A stretch of DNA of 64,000 nt from Adineta steineri. Lineage: Eukaryota; Rotifera; Eurotatoria; Adinetida; Adinetidae. The stretch is from NCBI GenBank assembly GCA_905250115.1, contig CAJNOI010000012.1, positions 109,907 to 173,906 of the forward strand, written 5' to 3'. Position 1 is the first letter of the stretch. The number at the start of each line of letters is the position of its first letter. Made by a program: the position numbers and the translations under genes. Positions 47,201 through 57,326 of this stretch are shown here, piece after piece. Under the pieces are notes generated by a model. It saw nothing but the letters and a program-made list of their open reading frames with translations. It was not told where the DNA came from and ran no database searches.

Positions 47201-49009
47201 AATACGTTCTTGCAATCGACGCTGAGACGATGTGATCTCATCCTGACCAGTTGCTGTACAATGCACAATACCATCTTGTATGAGGATAGGTGAGATGCAT
47301 CGTCTTTGGCTCTCTAAAGGACATTCAAATCGACGCCAACTATCTGTAAGCGCGCAGCTGTGTTCAATCTTCTCATCAGAGCCATCAATACAGTCCTCCA
47401 CGCCGTCCACAAGTCGGTGTTTTGAGATACATTTAGTCGAATTGTTACACCGGAAAAGTTCTGAAGAAGAATCTGGACAACGTCCACAGGTAGCGAAAAT
47501 CTTATGTATCTTGGAGGTAACCGTGTTCCAATCCTCTGTTACAGGTTCCAAACCCAGTTCTTGTACACCAATGCAAGTGGATCCGTTGATTTTCACAGTC
47601 CACGGTAGAAAGGGACATAGATGACTATCATAACACACCAAGCTTGGTGCGGCATTTGTCCAGTAATCAATGCGTGATGAAGCGTAAAGGAAATAGACAT
47701 GATCAAAGAATATAGGGTATGAAGGAAAAAAGAAGTATGGTCGAGGACAGCTGTTTTTCAGTGACAATATGCATCGAGCAAGAGAGGTTTTGCACAGTCC
47801 TTCGCATTGTCCATCTTGAAACTTAACGATTCGTAGCAAACAAGTCATTGCCGACCAGCATGCATCGCTTCTAGCTTGGGGTACAAGAAGTGCCTGCTGT
47901 CTCAACCACTGACGTCCATTATGACATACATGTGAATCTGAAAGAACTTTATTATCATTTACGTCACATTGGCCATCGCCACAGGCGAACTCACGTGACT
48001 GACGGCGACAAGCACGCTCCTCGCAACGGAATGTCGGATCCTGAAGACAGTAACTTGTGTAGTCGATAAGTGTACCCTCATCTGTTGCATCAAGACATTC
48101 CGGATTCCAAGGATCGTCATGCACGAACTCGTTAGAAATGCACATACCGTTATGACATCGATACTCGTCAGGACTACATTCGTTTAACTCGAGCTCAAAG
48201 CAAAAATCTTCGTCCACCCCATCATCGACACAATCGATCTTTCCATCGCATATTTCTCTCCAATCAAGACATATCGGTTCTGGTTGTCGGTTACACATTA
48301 AATGTCTATAGCATGTTAGATTTGTGACGAGGATCCGACGTGGATAGCTATGATTCCATTTTGCCTCGAGCGTGTTCTCGACAACGTCGGTGAACGATTT
48401 GGCAGTGCTATTCAAAAAGTCGAATGTATACTGACATGATGATCCAAACCACGGCGATGAGCAGCTTAGAAAAGTCTGATTAGCATTATCAGGCGACGAA
48501 TGGTCAACGTATTCTTGGTATCGCTCAGCAAGTTCAACAGGCGCAGACCTGAGCAGTAGATCGTATGCAGTAACGTTTTGAAGATGTAACTCGACAAAAG
48601 TCAACTTTGTCACATTGTCCACAAGTGAAAGTGTCGAAGAGTTCATCTCTTCTTCGGCAGGACGTATACAGTATTCGATAATTTGATGTGCTAGTCCATC
48701 TTTCGGTTTATACGGAGTATCAACGAAGTACGCACTACTCGATACATAATAGTATAAACAATCATATTCAAAATCAGAACTGCTCTTCGGGTTGGTTTTA
48801 TGTAGGATAAATTGCCCGTTAGTTGTGATAAACGACGAAGAAATAATGAGAAATCCATGAAAAACATATCGGTAAGTCAAGTGCCACATCTTTTTATTCG
48901 ACGTTTTTGAGTGTCGTAGCGCCCAATTGTAAACGTTGCTTCTGCAATGAGTAAAATTATTTGACCAAAGTGATAAAATGCTCATATTTTCATACCTCTT
49001 TACTATCAT
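44216..49009 (-). CDS. Giant LDLa/EGF adhesion-like 7TM receptor
   Basis: One uninterrupted exon of 1597 codons. A second in-frame ATG at 48889 opens the better signal peptide (MWHLTYRYVFHGFLIISSSF). The ectodomain holds about eight LDL-receptor class A modules with the acidic calcium cage (DGKIDCVDDGVDEDFC, DGVEDCIDGSDE, NCINGADELQC and DDEWNC), between about residues 230 and 770. Five or so EGF-like modules follow (CHHGICTTY, CENGGQCVT, CENDGKCFQ). Residues about 1330-1597 form a rhodopsin-like 7TM unit: TM1 ALSLLSNTLSIFTF, TM3 ending ACVAIERV (DRY-like) and TM7 SPAVIFVVFVLPSS. The module order recalls LDLa-rich orphan receptors such as molluscan GRL101, though I see no leucine-rich repeats. 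No GPS autoproteolysis motif is evident. Confidence 0.88.
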   Translation of the reverse strand: MIVKRYENMSILSLWSNNFTHCRSNVYNWALRHSKTSNKKMWHLTYRYVFHGFLIISSSFITTNGQFILHKTNPKSSSDFEYDCLYYYVSSSAYFVDTPYKPKDGLAHQIIEYCIRPAEEEMNSSTLSLVDNVTKLTFVELHLQNVTAYDLLLRSAPVELAERYQEYVDHSSPDNANQTFLSCSSPWFGSSCQYTFDFLNSTAKSFTDVVENTLEAKWNHSYPRRILVTNLTCYRHLMCNRQPEPICLDWREICDGKIDCVDDGVDEDFCFELELNECSPDEYRCHNGMCISNEFVHDDPWNPECLDATDEGTLIDYTSYCLQDPTFRCEERACRRQSREFACGDGQCDVNDNKVLSDSHVCHNGRQWLRQQALLVPQARSDACWSAMTCLLRIVKFQDGQCEGLCKTSLARCILSLKNSCPRPYFFFPSYPIFFDHVYFLYASSRIDYWTNAAPSLVCYDSHLCPFLPWTVKINGSTCIGVQELGLEPVTEDWNTVTSKIHKIFATCGRCPDSSSELFRCNNSTKCISKHRLVDGVEDCIDGSDEKIEHSCALTDSWRRFECPLESQRRCISPILIQDGIVHCTATGQDEITSSQRRLQERISFGILCDGFTEISYKEQNETDETNCELWPCNNLYTRCDNIWNCINGADELQCHSSPCHSDEHPCLSIHRNELICLPLNRTNDGIIDCRGAMDERMFCRSTHKPRTERYRCLNSTTCITMYEVCGVNDNRHCPLGDDEWNCSRYTDSAGEFSGLCSDIASTQRSIGETMLCSVSDMTKRTTIYFSLSNNQNNRSETVTSNQSVQKPTSQYPSVDYVRAWSCNRGILVRMKNNQEKCLCPSSYYGNKCQYQSQRVSLTLSFRTQERRTVFSFVITLIDDLKTIHSYDQIVYVPSRDCNLKYHVYLLYRTRPKSSLRKYSVKIDLFVKETLAYRASWYLPIQFSFLPVNRLSALLTILTRRPDSCAHPCHHGICTTYEGTSDQFCQCDSGWSGPLCEIQMLCTCSTDSRCVGFANSHSICVCPTGKYGPRCYLNHVSCQPNPCENGGQCVTTDTQVPSHNFTCFCQEGFSGLTCQLRDSRIDILLKNLPIPNYVQGHFITVQNNDDPLRTTILKKVPVDRNMITFYMSTPFHLLFGQIHSDYYLLAIHAIYTSSTHIISIPTPAQRCALLHEVLNSTFLGYPLRRRVKYYHLPCLERHELSCFYDETLMCLCTNERHANCFEFAHNMTYDCQVTKYCENDGKCFQDHPLCPTTFLCVCAECYYGSKCQFSTIGSGLSLDTILGYHISPYISIRHQPSVVQISIAITATMFALSLLSNTLSIFTFQRKKIRETGCGVYLLVLSMISLLTMTVFILKFWLLLLSQMKIIIHPSTIHINCIWIEFLLKFLPHMGDWLSACVAIERVVTIYSGANFNKEKSKRIARWIVSVVLLCTSTTAIHDPLHRKLIDDMEDQRTWCIATYSHNVQIFNRVVYVIHFFGPFAVNFISASLIITKMARQRFATRQQLTLRQHLWQQLCEHKHLIISPCILIILALPRLILSFIWNCLKSARDPWFFLGGYLLSFVSPAVIFVVFVLPSSMYKEEFSNSMKTIFCRKRHN

Positions 49010-49643
49010 ACTCTATACATTGATCACTTTACGTGATAGTATGTTGTATATATACTTTTCTCTATGTCATGCGCATACATGTAAATTGTCATTGAAGAAT
49101 CATTCTCGCCATACACATAGATTACGTGCTATGCGATGTTAGGTTTAACATACTTCTGAGCATGCTCCTTCAATATTAGTATTTATTGTTGTCTTTATAG
49201 ATGCAGACATATTGCATATATTATTAAATTGTTCAGTACGAATAGATGCGTTGTTGTGGACAAGAATTTGGATGTGGATACCAATGGATCAATTTGTATA
49301 TCGCTGTTTTATTCATTGTTTAATACCAAACCCTTGGCCGATCTTTGAAGATGGGTGGGTGTGGGTATAGATATGGATGTGGTTGAAATAAAATACTCAC
49401 ACCCACTTTCACCCACACCCTATATACATATATACATATATAACGCTAATTATATTTATTGGGGCTTTTTTAACATTACTCTTATGTTTATTTTATTTCC
49501 AATATATTCAACAATATTAAAATAACAGGATTCGTGTTTAGAATATCAAATATTTCATATAGAATTTCCAATGATGAATGATATCACCTTGAGAGTATGA
49601 ATGTGTCACTTCAATGTAAACTTCCAGACCAACACCCACACCC
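49010..49643. other. Intergenic region with two foldback elements
   Basis: Between the 5' end of the giant receptor and the 3' end of the methyltransferase. Apart from the two repeats it holds a short ATATAC-type simple repeat near 49424-49445. Confidence 0.5.
49342..49430. repeat. TGTGGG-like foldback element
   Basis: The left arm is CTTTGAAGATGGGTGGGTGT followed by GGGTAT. The right arm is CTCACACCCACTTTCACCCA followed by CACCCTA. Confidence 0.8.
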
Positions 49644-49650
49644 TCAAGAT
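49587..49650. repeat. Foldback element abutting the methyltransferase stop codon
   Basis: The left edge is CCTTGAGAGTATGAATGTG and the right edge CAACACCCACACCCTCAAG. On the minus strand its TCTTGAGGGTG edge supplies the TGA (49646-49644) that ends the methyltransferase frame. Confidence 0.8.
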
Positions 49651-50689
49651 GACTGCTTCTTAAACAGTAGAAGTACAGTTCCGGAACCTTGTATGAAGGT
49701 CTCCTGTCCATTAAGCGCTTCTTTGAGCTTCTTCATTGTATCTCGCACACAATCTTTGTCGGTTCCTGCCAGATCAGGATTTGCATTTCTCCAACGTGTG
49801 ACCATGCTAGATGTTGCCAATCCTCTTTCCAATTCATCTAAAGAGGTTTCGTCACTTTGACCAAAAAATGTGCTACCATTGCTCAGGATACCATCACGAT
49901 CCCATTCATATCGAACAAAATCGGATGAAGAGAAAGCCGTGATAGGAGGCATCACATCCCATGGAAGAACAAGTTTATCGTACATGTCTCGCGAGAGGCG
50001 ATTAGATGGTAGCTCGAAAGGTGCAAGAACTTCCCGCTCCAGATGAAAGAGAATACGCTGCACTTCTGCAGCATTTGGAGTGCAAGGATCTGAAACATAT
50101 AAAAAATGTAAATCAATATAATTCGGAATTAATCGAAAGAAAAAAACGGATCTTACGGCAATAGAGGGAAGCAAGCGTCCAAAGAGCTACGGAACCACCT
50201 GGTTTGAGTACCTTTGCTGCTTCAGTTCAGAATGCATCCATGTTGAACCAATGAGCCAAACACGATCAATAATATTTTATGATTCTATTCACATAAATAT
50301 TGACTCACAGCCATTGCTACCGTGAGCAAGTCTACAGTTTCAGCTCCAATTTCGTTTATTTTCGAGCATTCTTCTGCAAGACTAATTTCAAACTTAATAT
50401 CGTCGCCCGATCGACTCTTTCCACGTCGGCTTCGTGCAGCAGCAATCATTTCTGCACTCGGATCAGCGCCTACCGCACGGTCAAAGGCTATGGAAAGATC
50501 TCGTGTCGCATTTCCAGGTCCACATCCTACATCGAGCAGTTGGTTTAATTTGCCGCCGGTGTTGGTATGATATTTGAGCACAATATCGTAAAGTTCATTT
50601 GGATATGATCTCCGTTCAACAGCGTAGGTCTGAGCCTGAACGGCGCTATAGGATCTGAATGTAGGATCTGTTGGATTTGTCGATGACAT
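49644..50689 (-). pseudogene. Fungal-type SAM-dependent methyltransferase (CRG1/trans-aconitate methyltransferase-like), middle exon broken
   Basis: Exon 1 at 50689-50309 carries the SAM-binding motif LLDVGCGPGNATRDL and GADPSAEM, and ends DLLTVAMA. The expected middle exon, 50256-50157, keeps recognisable sequence (AHWFNMDAF, then KVLKPGGSVALWTLASLYC). It has an in-frame TGA at 50229-50227 where a Trp is usual, and the sequence before it (GTGTTTG) lacks an AG acceptor. Exon 3 at 50089-49644 is intact: HLEREVLAPFELPSNRLSRD, RDMYDKL, YEWDRDGILSNG, SMVTRWRNANPDLAGTDKDC. The whole follows the fungal CRG1 family, so horizontal origin is likely. Either the locus is decaying, or exon 2 is polymorphic or mis-assembled. 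The terminal codons run into a foldback element. Confidence 0.8.
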
Positions 50690-51999
50690 TGTATTCAATG
50701 ATTCTAATTGATGGTGAATGTGCTGCTGAACACGATGATCTTTCTAAAAAAAAACAAGTTAATGTCAAGGGTGGGTGTGGGTGACAACCATCAACTACGG
50801 ATATGTCTTTCGAAAAAAGTCCTTCATTTCTCAATCGATCGCGCTCAGACTTTTTTGTGTGATTATAGGCACTTATTAAAACTATTGAATAATAAACAAA
50901 GTTGGACCAGTAAGAAACTAGTTTCTTTTTCATATTTAATTCGAATGAACTCGAAGTGCAATCATTCATGTAAAAAATGTATGTTGTGTGCTTCTATTCA
51001 CTCTGTGTTCTACCCAAACCAAAAAACAAGTATACACTACTCGAGGAGGTACACAAATGAATGAGAAATAAAAACAGATACACGACACACAACACGCGTC
51101 GTAGAAAGAAAGAAAAAGATAAGAATGAGAAAGAAAAGGAAAAAGAAGAAGAAGAACCGAAGAGGCCGCTAAACAGCAGTAGATATATGCATACTTTGAA
51201 TGGAGGACATATATAATAAAAGGAAAAGTAATAAAATAGGCCTTGCAATTTTCCAAATTTTCACTTTGAAGTAAATAAGATTGTTCTAACTCTTTAGAAA
51301 AAAAACACAAATGTGTTTTCAAAACTTTTCAATACAATTCTCTAATTACACAAATCTACTATAGAAACATAGAAGAGAATTATATATTTATGCACAAAAT
51401 ATTCTGCTTCCTAAATTCATTTTCATGTTATTTCTTTTAACATTATAAATATCACTTTAATTAAAATAACAATATATTCACAGCAATGCCTAAGATTTAT
51501 ATTCTTTAAAATATGCTTTTTTCATCAATCATATTGAAAACTATTTTACATTTTATTAAGATTTTTATATTGTTTTTTTTTTGAGAGCAAAAGTATATAA
51601 ATGTGTATAGTGTTGAGACAGCATCAGAAAAATAGGTATGAAAAAGAATAAAATAAAATACATCCACATCTGTTAAATTCATGCATCTCACTTTTTTTTT
51701 CTTCTTTTCTCTTCGAAAATAAATAACAGGTGAGTAGAAATGAATTCACATACAAATCTTCCTACTGTAGAATTTATTTCACAAAGGGAAAAAATATATT
51801 TAGCTTATATAAAAGAAACATGTAAGATTAAGATATTCCATTTCACTTTTACGAATTATTCTATACAGAAAGATTCATAGACAAGATTCAAATGTAGGAG
51901 AGAATCAAACTATTTTGTTCAACAATTTCCTATTAAATGATCTCATGAATAATGTTAGATGTGTGCCCTTCGATGAAATTATCAACACATATTTAGTAA
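50690..51999. other. Intergenic region with a G-arm remnant and a polypurine tract
   Basis: Contains the half-element at 50766-50790 and a purine-rich stretch at about 51095-51165 (repeated GAAAGAAAAAG and GAAGAAGAAG units). Several small frames overlap these low-complexity tracts. An open stretch at about 51848-52030, ahead of the remnant at 52000, may be further decayed coding sequence but has no identifiable product. Confidence 0.45.
50766..50790. repeat. G-rich half of a foldback element
   Basis: TCAAGGGTGGGTGTGGGTG stands alone about 75 bp upstream of the methyltransferase start. No C-rich partner follows within 100 bp. Confidence 0.55.
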
Positions 52000-52359
52000 A
52001 TGATGGCAATAAATACAGATTTATCATTAAAACGAATGATATTCCATAGTTTTGTACTGCAAATCGAAGAATACAATCCTGATTCCTACGAAAAATTTGA
52101 ATTAAAAAGCAATTCGTTTTTTATGCCATCAGGAGGAATCTGGCACGAAGTAGAGGGATGGTAAGAATATGCTGCATCGAATTTATCTCAACATCTTTAT
52201 GATTTACTGTCTATTGCTGAATTACATAGTGGACACTGTAGAACAAGAATTTTTGCCAACAAACAATATGAACGAACAGATATTGTATTCAATTTTGACA
52301 GTACAAATCGACGAATCATATTGACATTTGAAGCTGGCGAACCTGCACGACTATCTTGA
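52000..52359 (+). pseudogene. Short coding remnant of unknown family, ending in a foldback element
   Basis: From the ATG at 52000 a coding-like frame runs for 120 codons, broken only by TAA at 52162-52164. The upstream part (HSFVLQIEEYNPDSYEKFEL, SGGIWHEVEGW) and downstream part (YAASNLSQHLYDLLSIAELH, ERTDIVFNFDSTNRRIILTF) share the same frame. The 62-nt segment 52161-52222 starts GTAAGA and ends TAG, so it could be an intron, but it is also open and protein-like after the TAA. The last codons, CTA TCT TGA, are made by the edge of the repeat at 52353. I do not recognise the product. It could be a truncated gene fragment or a small two-exon gene. Confidence 0.4.
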
Positions 52360-52393
52360 GGGTGTGAGTTGCTTTCACCCATACCCTCACACT
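52353..52393. repeat. Short foldback element supplying a stop codon
   Basis: ATCTTGAGGGTGTGAG is followed after a few bases by TTTCACCCATACCCTCACAC. It is the smallest complete copy. Its TCTTGA edge terminates the reading frame entering from the left. Confidence 0.75.
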
Positions 52394-53477
52394 CGAATTC
52401 GTCATACTTGATTGCCTTTTGTGAAGTTTGATAGGAAAGAATTCTTTTTGTTTTTACATTATTTTTCGACCGATCAGTGAAGTATGGATACACAAGCAAG
52501 CAAACATATAAATAATTTATTCTTGTGATATTTTTCTTGTCGAGAAAGAGAATAAACATTTCTTTTATAGATTGTACACTTTTTCATTCTGTATCTCATA
52601 ATGTATTTTATTTTTCGTTTAAATAAATTTTTTTATTAATAAATAAAAAAAACATTAGTCGTGTATTGAAAACGACTTTTTCTTAGGATTGAAATTCGGT
52701 TGGTCTAAATAATGATCACTTCAAAAACAATCTTAAATAAATTGTAGAGCTTTTCACGTTGAATCTTGTGACATATTCGGTCGTTTTAATACAATTATTA
52801 AGACGTCATTTTTCAAGAGACTTTTTATTACCAAAGAACTGTTCTAATACGAAATGTTTTCTTTTATATAAACAAGATGACATTACTATTGATAACCTAA
52901 GAATCTACTCATGAGAATCTGAGCTTCGATTTTTTTTTGTCCCGGTTTCTCTGGTGGAACGATCAATAAAGTACTATCTCTCATAAAAATCTTGCGGAAA
53001 TTGCATGGTTTACGCGCCAGAAAGTTACATGAAATTATGCCCATCCACACACTGTGTACGTCCTCGCGACATCAGAAAAATACCGAAATAATAGATTCAG
53101 AAGTATTTGCATATTGTGTACCATTAGAATATGATGTCTTTCTATTCATTCTGAAGCCTGGCAATTGAATTGGACAAAATAAACAATAATTCAACATTCT
53201 ATTGCTTAAGTTTTTTTTCCATTAGCGTTAATGTTAAGAAGTCATACATTCAAATTTCTTTTTTTTCTCGCCTGAAAGTCAAACACTTCTATGATCAAAC
53301 ATCAATTCACTTATCTTGAAAGCTCTTAAAACAAACACATACAGGTATAAAAAGAAAAAGAAAATAAGTTATATACTCACTCTAAAAATTAATACAATTA
53401 ACGTCAACTCACTGAGTGATTCAGTATTTCATTACACAAAGAAGAAAAAGAAGAAGCAACAATTGTATACTGATCAA
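52394..53477. other. AT-rich intergenic region
   Basis: Upstream region of the ten-exon membrane protein gene. There is an A-rich stretch near 53346-53362 and no recognisable gene or repeat family member. Confidence 0.5.
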
Positions 53478-56079
53478 ATGGAGCGGGTTTTGCGCCTTTT
53501 CCTCTTGATTTTGTTTACACTAGGTACTGTGCTTGATGGAGCACATTTTCGTGGTGGTATTATTTCATGGCAAGCATACTTAAATAATGCTTGTTCTTCT
53601 AATCAATCTTGCATATTTTAATTTTTACATTCTTCTTCTTCTTCTTCTTAGGCGTCCGTTAAACAATACAGTAACGGGCAACACTACACAGGTTCTCATA
53701 CATCAAAGGTATTTTTGGAATCGACAATGGGGCAGTTTTCCTTCCCCTAATTGCATGGAAGCGAATGTTGCTTCTGAAACACTTATTCCAGTCAATTCTG
53801 CGATGCTCTGTTTAAAAAACTGCTCAAGTTCTAGCTATCCTTCAATTGGGCTTTCAACTGTTATGACAACTACAGATTGTGACTTAAATCCGATAATTCA
53901 ATCATGGGCTGGCGAAATCTACACTACTTTGACGCTGCCTTTGACAACATCGATTACAATTGGCTTTAACTCGAGTGCATGGTTTGCCTCACTCTTGAAG
54001 GGCGGTGGAGATCCGTGGTCAATTGTCAATCGATTGAATTTAGCCCCAAGACCAGATGGCTACATCAATACCAGTCCTGTTACAAATACATTGCCAGTAG
54101 TATTTTACCCAATAAATACACCAATAGTTCATATTGTACAAATGGCAGATAATGATGCTACTGATATATTGCAATGTCGTTGGTCCAATGCAAATTCTAC
54201 AAATAATTACAATGGAGTTGATGAATGTCAAGGTATCTGTTACGGACTGCCTCCTGTAACTGTCCTCATCTCGTCCAATTGTACGTTATCTTTCATTCTA
54301 CAAAACGCTAGTCTCTATTATGCTTGTGCACTTCAAATTGAAGATTTTTATGACGCTAGCTCCACGACTCCAATGAGTTCAGTTCCAATACAATTCCTAT
54401 TCTATGGATATACAGCTGCCTCAGGTGCGTGTGCGCAACGTCCAAATATTACTGGTATCCGTCCAAATAGAGGTATGAATGTGAATTCTTTTCTAAACTA
54501 ACCTCAGGCATTTGATAATACTTTCTTTTATCTATTGAATCCTCTTTAGCATGTATTGGAGTTCCAGTTGGTAAGTGCAGTGAATGCCTTTTCTTTTCTG
54601 ATATTGACAACCTATGTTTTAGGTGTTCAACTGAATGAAACTATAGTTATAGAAACATATTGTCCTGGTCAAACAATTGTTGATTTGGTCACTAGTTCAC
54701 CTATTGGAATGACACATAGTGCTATTAGTAATCCAAGTTCTAGTAAGCAATTGATCATAGCTTGTTAGAATGTGAAAACTTTTCAATCTGAAATATGATA
54801 TCATAGATATGTGGGTAATGACATTGACATGGACACCCTCAGTAACACAATCTGGTCCTCAAGGTTTTTGTGCTGGTGCAATTGATAATAGTAGTCTACA
54901 ATCAGATCCATGGTGTATCACGTATCTAGTTGATTATGACTCACCGAATTTAATTCGTCCCACATTTGTACAAGGATCAGTAAGTCCAATAGGTACTGTC
55001 TTTTCAAATCAATCATTGTTTTACATAACAGGTAGGCATTTTTTCGAAATAAAGTTTGCCTTTGTTCTTATGTTGATCTGGTATTCTCCATTTTCTATTT
55101 TAATTAAACAGCAACAAGTGCAGTTGGTCGACCTTCTCGTAATGGAACATATATCTGTTTTCACCTGGACTCTACAAATGCGTCAGTTCTATGTTATGAT
55201 GCTGGATATTCTCCAAATATTATTTATACTGGATATACAATTGTCATCGTTACAAGTTTAACATGGACACCTGGTCAATCCTATTATGTAACAATGGATA
55301 GTGGATTTGCTAGTGGAAGTGTCTTTTGTCGTAAGTCTTTTTGTCTATTTTTTTCATGAAAGTGAAAGATCAAACGTTTTATCATAATTGATGTAAACCT
55401 ATAGATGCTGAATCGGCACCCATTACTGATAAAACATTTTGGCGATTTGATATATGGAATCCAGCACTTTCAAGTACAAGTACAACAACTACTACTCCAC
55501 CAACAACTCATACAGTTACAAGCCTAGGAACAACTACTACTTCTGTCAATACTGCAGTAAGTTAATTTCAATTATTCTATCATTCTTAATATTACACTTT
55601 TTCATAGTGTACAACAAGTGGAATAGTCGTGACTACGACAAATGCTTCTACTACTACAACAACTGTGACTACCACACCTCTAACTACCGCTGGTAAAAAA
55701 TGACATTTTCAATAGAATATTTCTTTTTGGAGGATTACGTTGTAATTCATTAATTTGTATTGTAGGTCCAACAACGGCAGGCCCAACTGTCACAGGTGCA
55801 ACAACTGAATCAACTATTCCTGTTTTTTATCCAGAAGATTTCGTAAGTTTCCATTGAAATATGATTGATATTCTTGATATAAATATATACATATATTAGG
55901 AAAATGCATGTAAACAACCCATTGCAATTATGTCAGCTGTTCTCATGGTTGCTTTTATGCCTATACATGCTCTGGTAATGTATACTGCTTTCACAAAATT
56001 CTCAAATACGTTCAAACCATCGAACATTGCTGCAAAAATAAGACATCAACAACGAATGAAAAATATTTTTCAACGTTAA
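53478..56079 (+). CDS. Ten-exon type I membrane protein with Thr-rich mucin stalk
   Basis: Exons: 53478-53569, 53652-54472, 54550-54570, 54623-54742, 54807-55031, 55112-55330, 55405-55556, 55608-55692, 55766-55842 and 55900-56079. All phases match, giving 663 residues. A signal peptide (MERVLRLFLLILFTLGTVLDG) is followed by AHFRGGIISW, then a long Cys- and N-glycan-rich ectodomain. Two repeats (residues about 340-500) share a motif like LTWTPGQSY. A Thr-rich stalk (exons 7-9), one membrane helix (IAIMSAVLMVAFMPIHALVM) and a basic cytoplasmic tail complete it. The AHFRGG start recalls a family of animal surface proteins with this N-terminal motif, function unknown. Intron 1 uses a GC donor (GCAAGC) with a (CTT)n tract before its AG. 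Exon 3 is only 21 nt. Confidence 0.82.
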
Positions 56080-56289
56080 AGACAGTTTTCTCTTTTCTCA
56101 AACATTGGACATTTTTCTTGACACAATTCTGTTTTATTTCATAATTATACTACTAATCAAGATGTGAAACTAACATTTTTCTTTATCCCTTCTAAAGATA
56201 CTGATTTTGAGTGTTTTTCTTTGAATACAGACATTATATTAACACTGGCGTTTAATAAAATATATATGACAAGAGAGGAAAAATGACAT

Positions 56290-56359
56290 TATTGAGGGTG
56301 TGAGCGAAGGCCTGAATATTTGGTATAAATGAAAATTATGCCAATACCCACGCTCTCGA
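56290..56359. repeat. TGTGGG-like foldback element between convergent genes
   Basis: The left edge is TATTGAGGGTGTGAGCG and the right edge CCAATACCCACGCTCTCGA. It lies between the ends of the mucin-like gene (+) and the NHL/ART locus (-). Confidence 0.75.
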
Positions 56360-56490
56360 AAAATTTAATCAAAATTTACATCAAAATAAACGAATAAATC
56401 GATTAAAGAAAAATTACAAAGTCTTTATATGAAAACAATTTTTATCGATTAGATAAAACAGTAGTAAAAGATTACTTTCTAAAGTTTAAC

Positions 56491-57262
56491 TTAACTATTA
56501 TCAATATCAAATCTTTGAACTCGATGATTGAAACTATCGGTAATATATAAATTGTTTTGACGATCGAATGCTATTCCTTTTGGTCAGTTGAGTTGATTTG
56601 GTTGATATCCTTTACCATTTCCACCCACAATAACATCAACATTTTTTGATTCTGGTGACCAACATGTTATTTTACGTTCACCATTATCAGCTACAAAAAT
56701 TTCACCTAAATGATTCACAAACAATCCTTCAGCATAATCCGTTTCAATTAAAGCATCTGGGCCACCAGCAATGACTATTCCTTCTTTCGAATCTTTTTGC
56801 ATTTTATTATGCGACGACCGTACCATGTCGATATATAAACCGAATAATTATTATCTATGAAAACAGAGTGAAGGTCTTGTAATTGCTTAAATGGAATACT
56901 ATCTTCATTTTCACTTGCAATAAATGTTTCTTCCTTGTTCCCTCTTCTCACTTCACGTTTTATAGTATCTAAAGTATAAAGATCACCATCTTTGTCTATT
57001 GCTAATGCATAAAAATAAATATTAGCAATTATCACGTGACCATTGTACAACTCGTCTGTTTCCTAAGTCACAAATAATCAATGAATTAGTTTTTTTATCA
57101 ACTACGACATCCATTGGCTGCTTCAGTTGATCTAATCTATTTCCTTCTTCATTACCACCAGCAACAACTTGCCAATCGTTTGTACCAAATCTGCATTGAA
57201 CAATACGATGTTTTCCACATTCAGCAGCACAAATACCACATGGAAAATAAAGTTAAAAAGAC
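56491..57262 (-). pseudogene. Decayed NHL-repeat exon downstream of the ART-TPR gene
   Basis: Continuous NHL-type sequence whose parts fall in different frames. An upstream block (CGKHRIVQCRF, GGNEEGNRLDQLKQP, NSLIICDLGNRRVVQWSR) ends at a stop near 57037. After a frame change come IIANIYFYALAIDKDGDLY and VYISTWYGRRIIKCK. A second frame change lies in an A-run near 56790. EGIVIAGG to GKGYQPNQLN then follows, and an in-frame TGA at 56586-56584. The last blade (HRVQRFDID) closes at 56491. At least three lesions, plus a stop just before the first block, make it a pseudo-exon. It once probably continued the ART-TPR protein or belonged to a separate NHL gene. Confidence 0.8.
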
Positions 57263-57326
57263 AATATTTTCTTGAAAACAAAAAAAAAAGAAAAAGAAGT
57301 CATATTTTTCAAAATCATCTGATAAA

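Noticed and set aside
50708..51322. Several overlapping frames on both strands
   Set aside because: They arise from the polypurine/polypyrimidine tract and AT-rich DNA.
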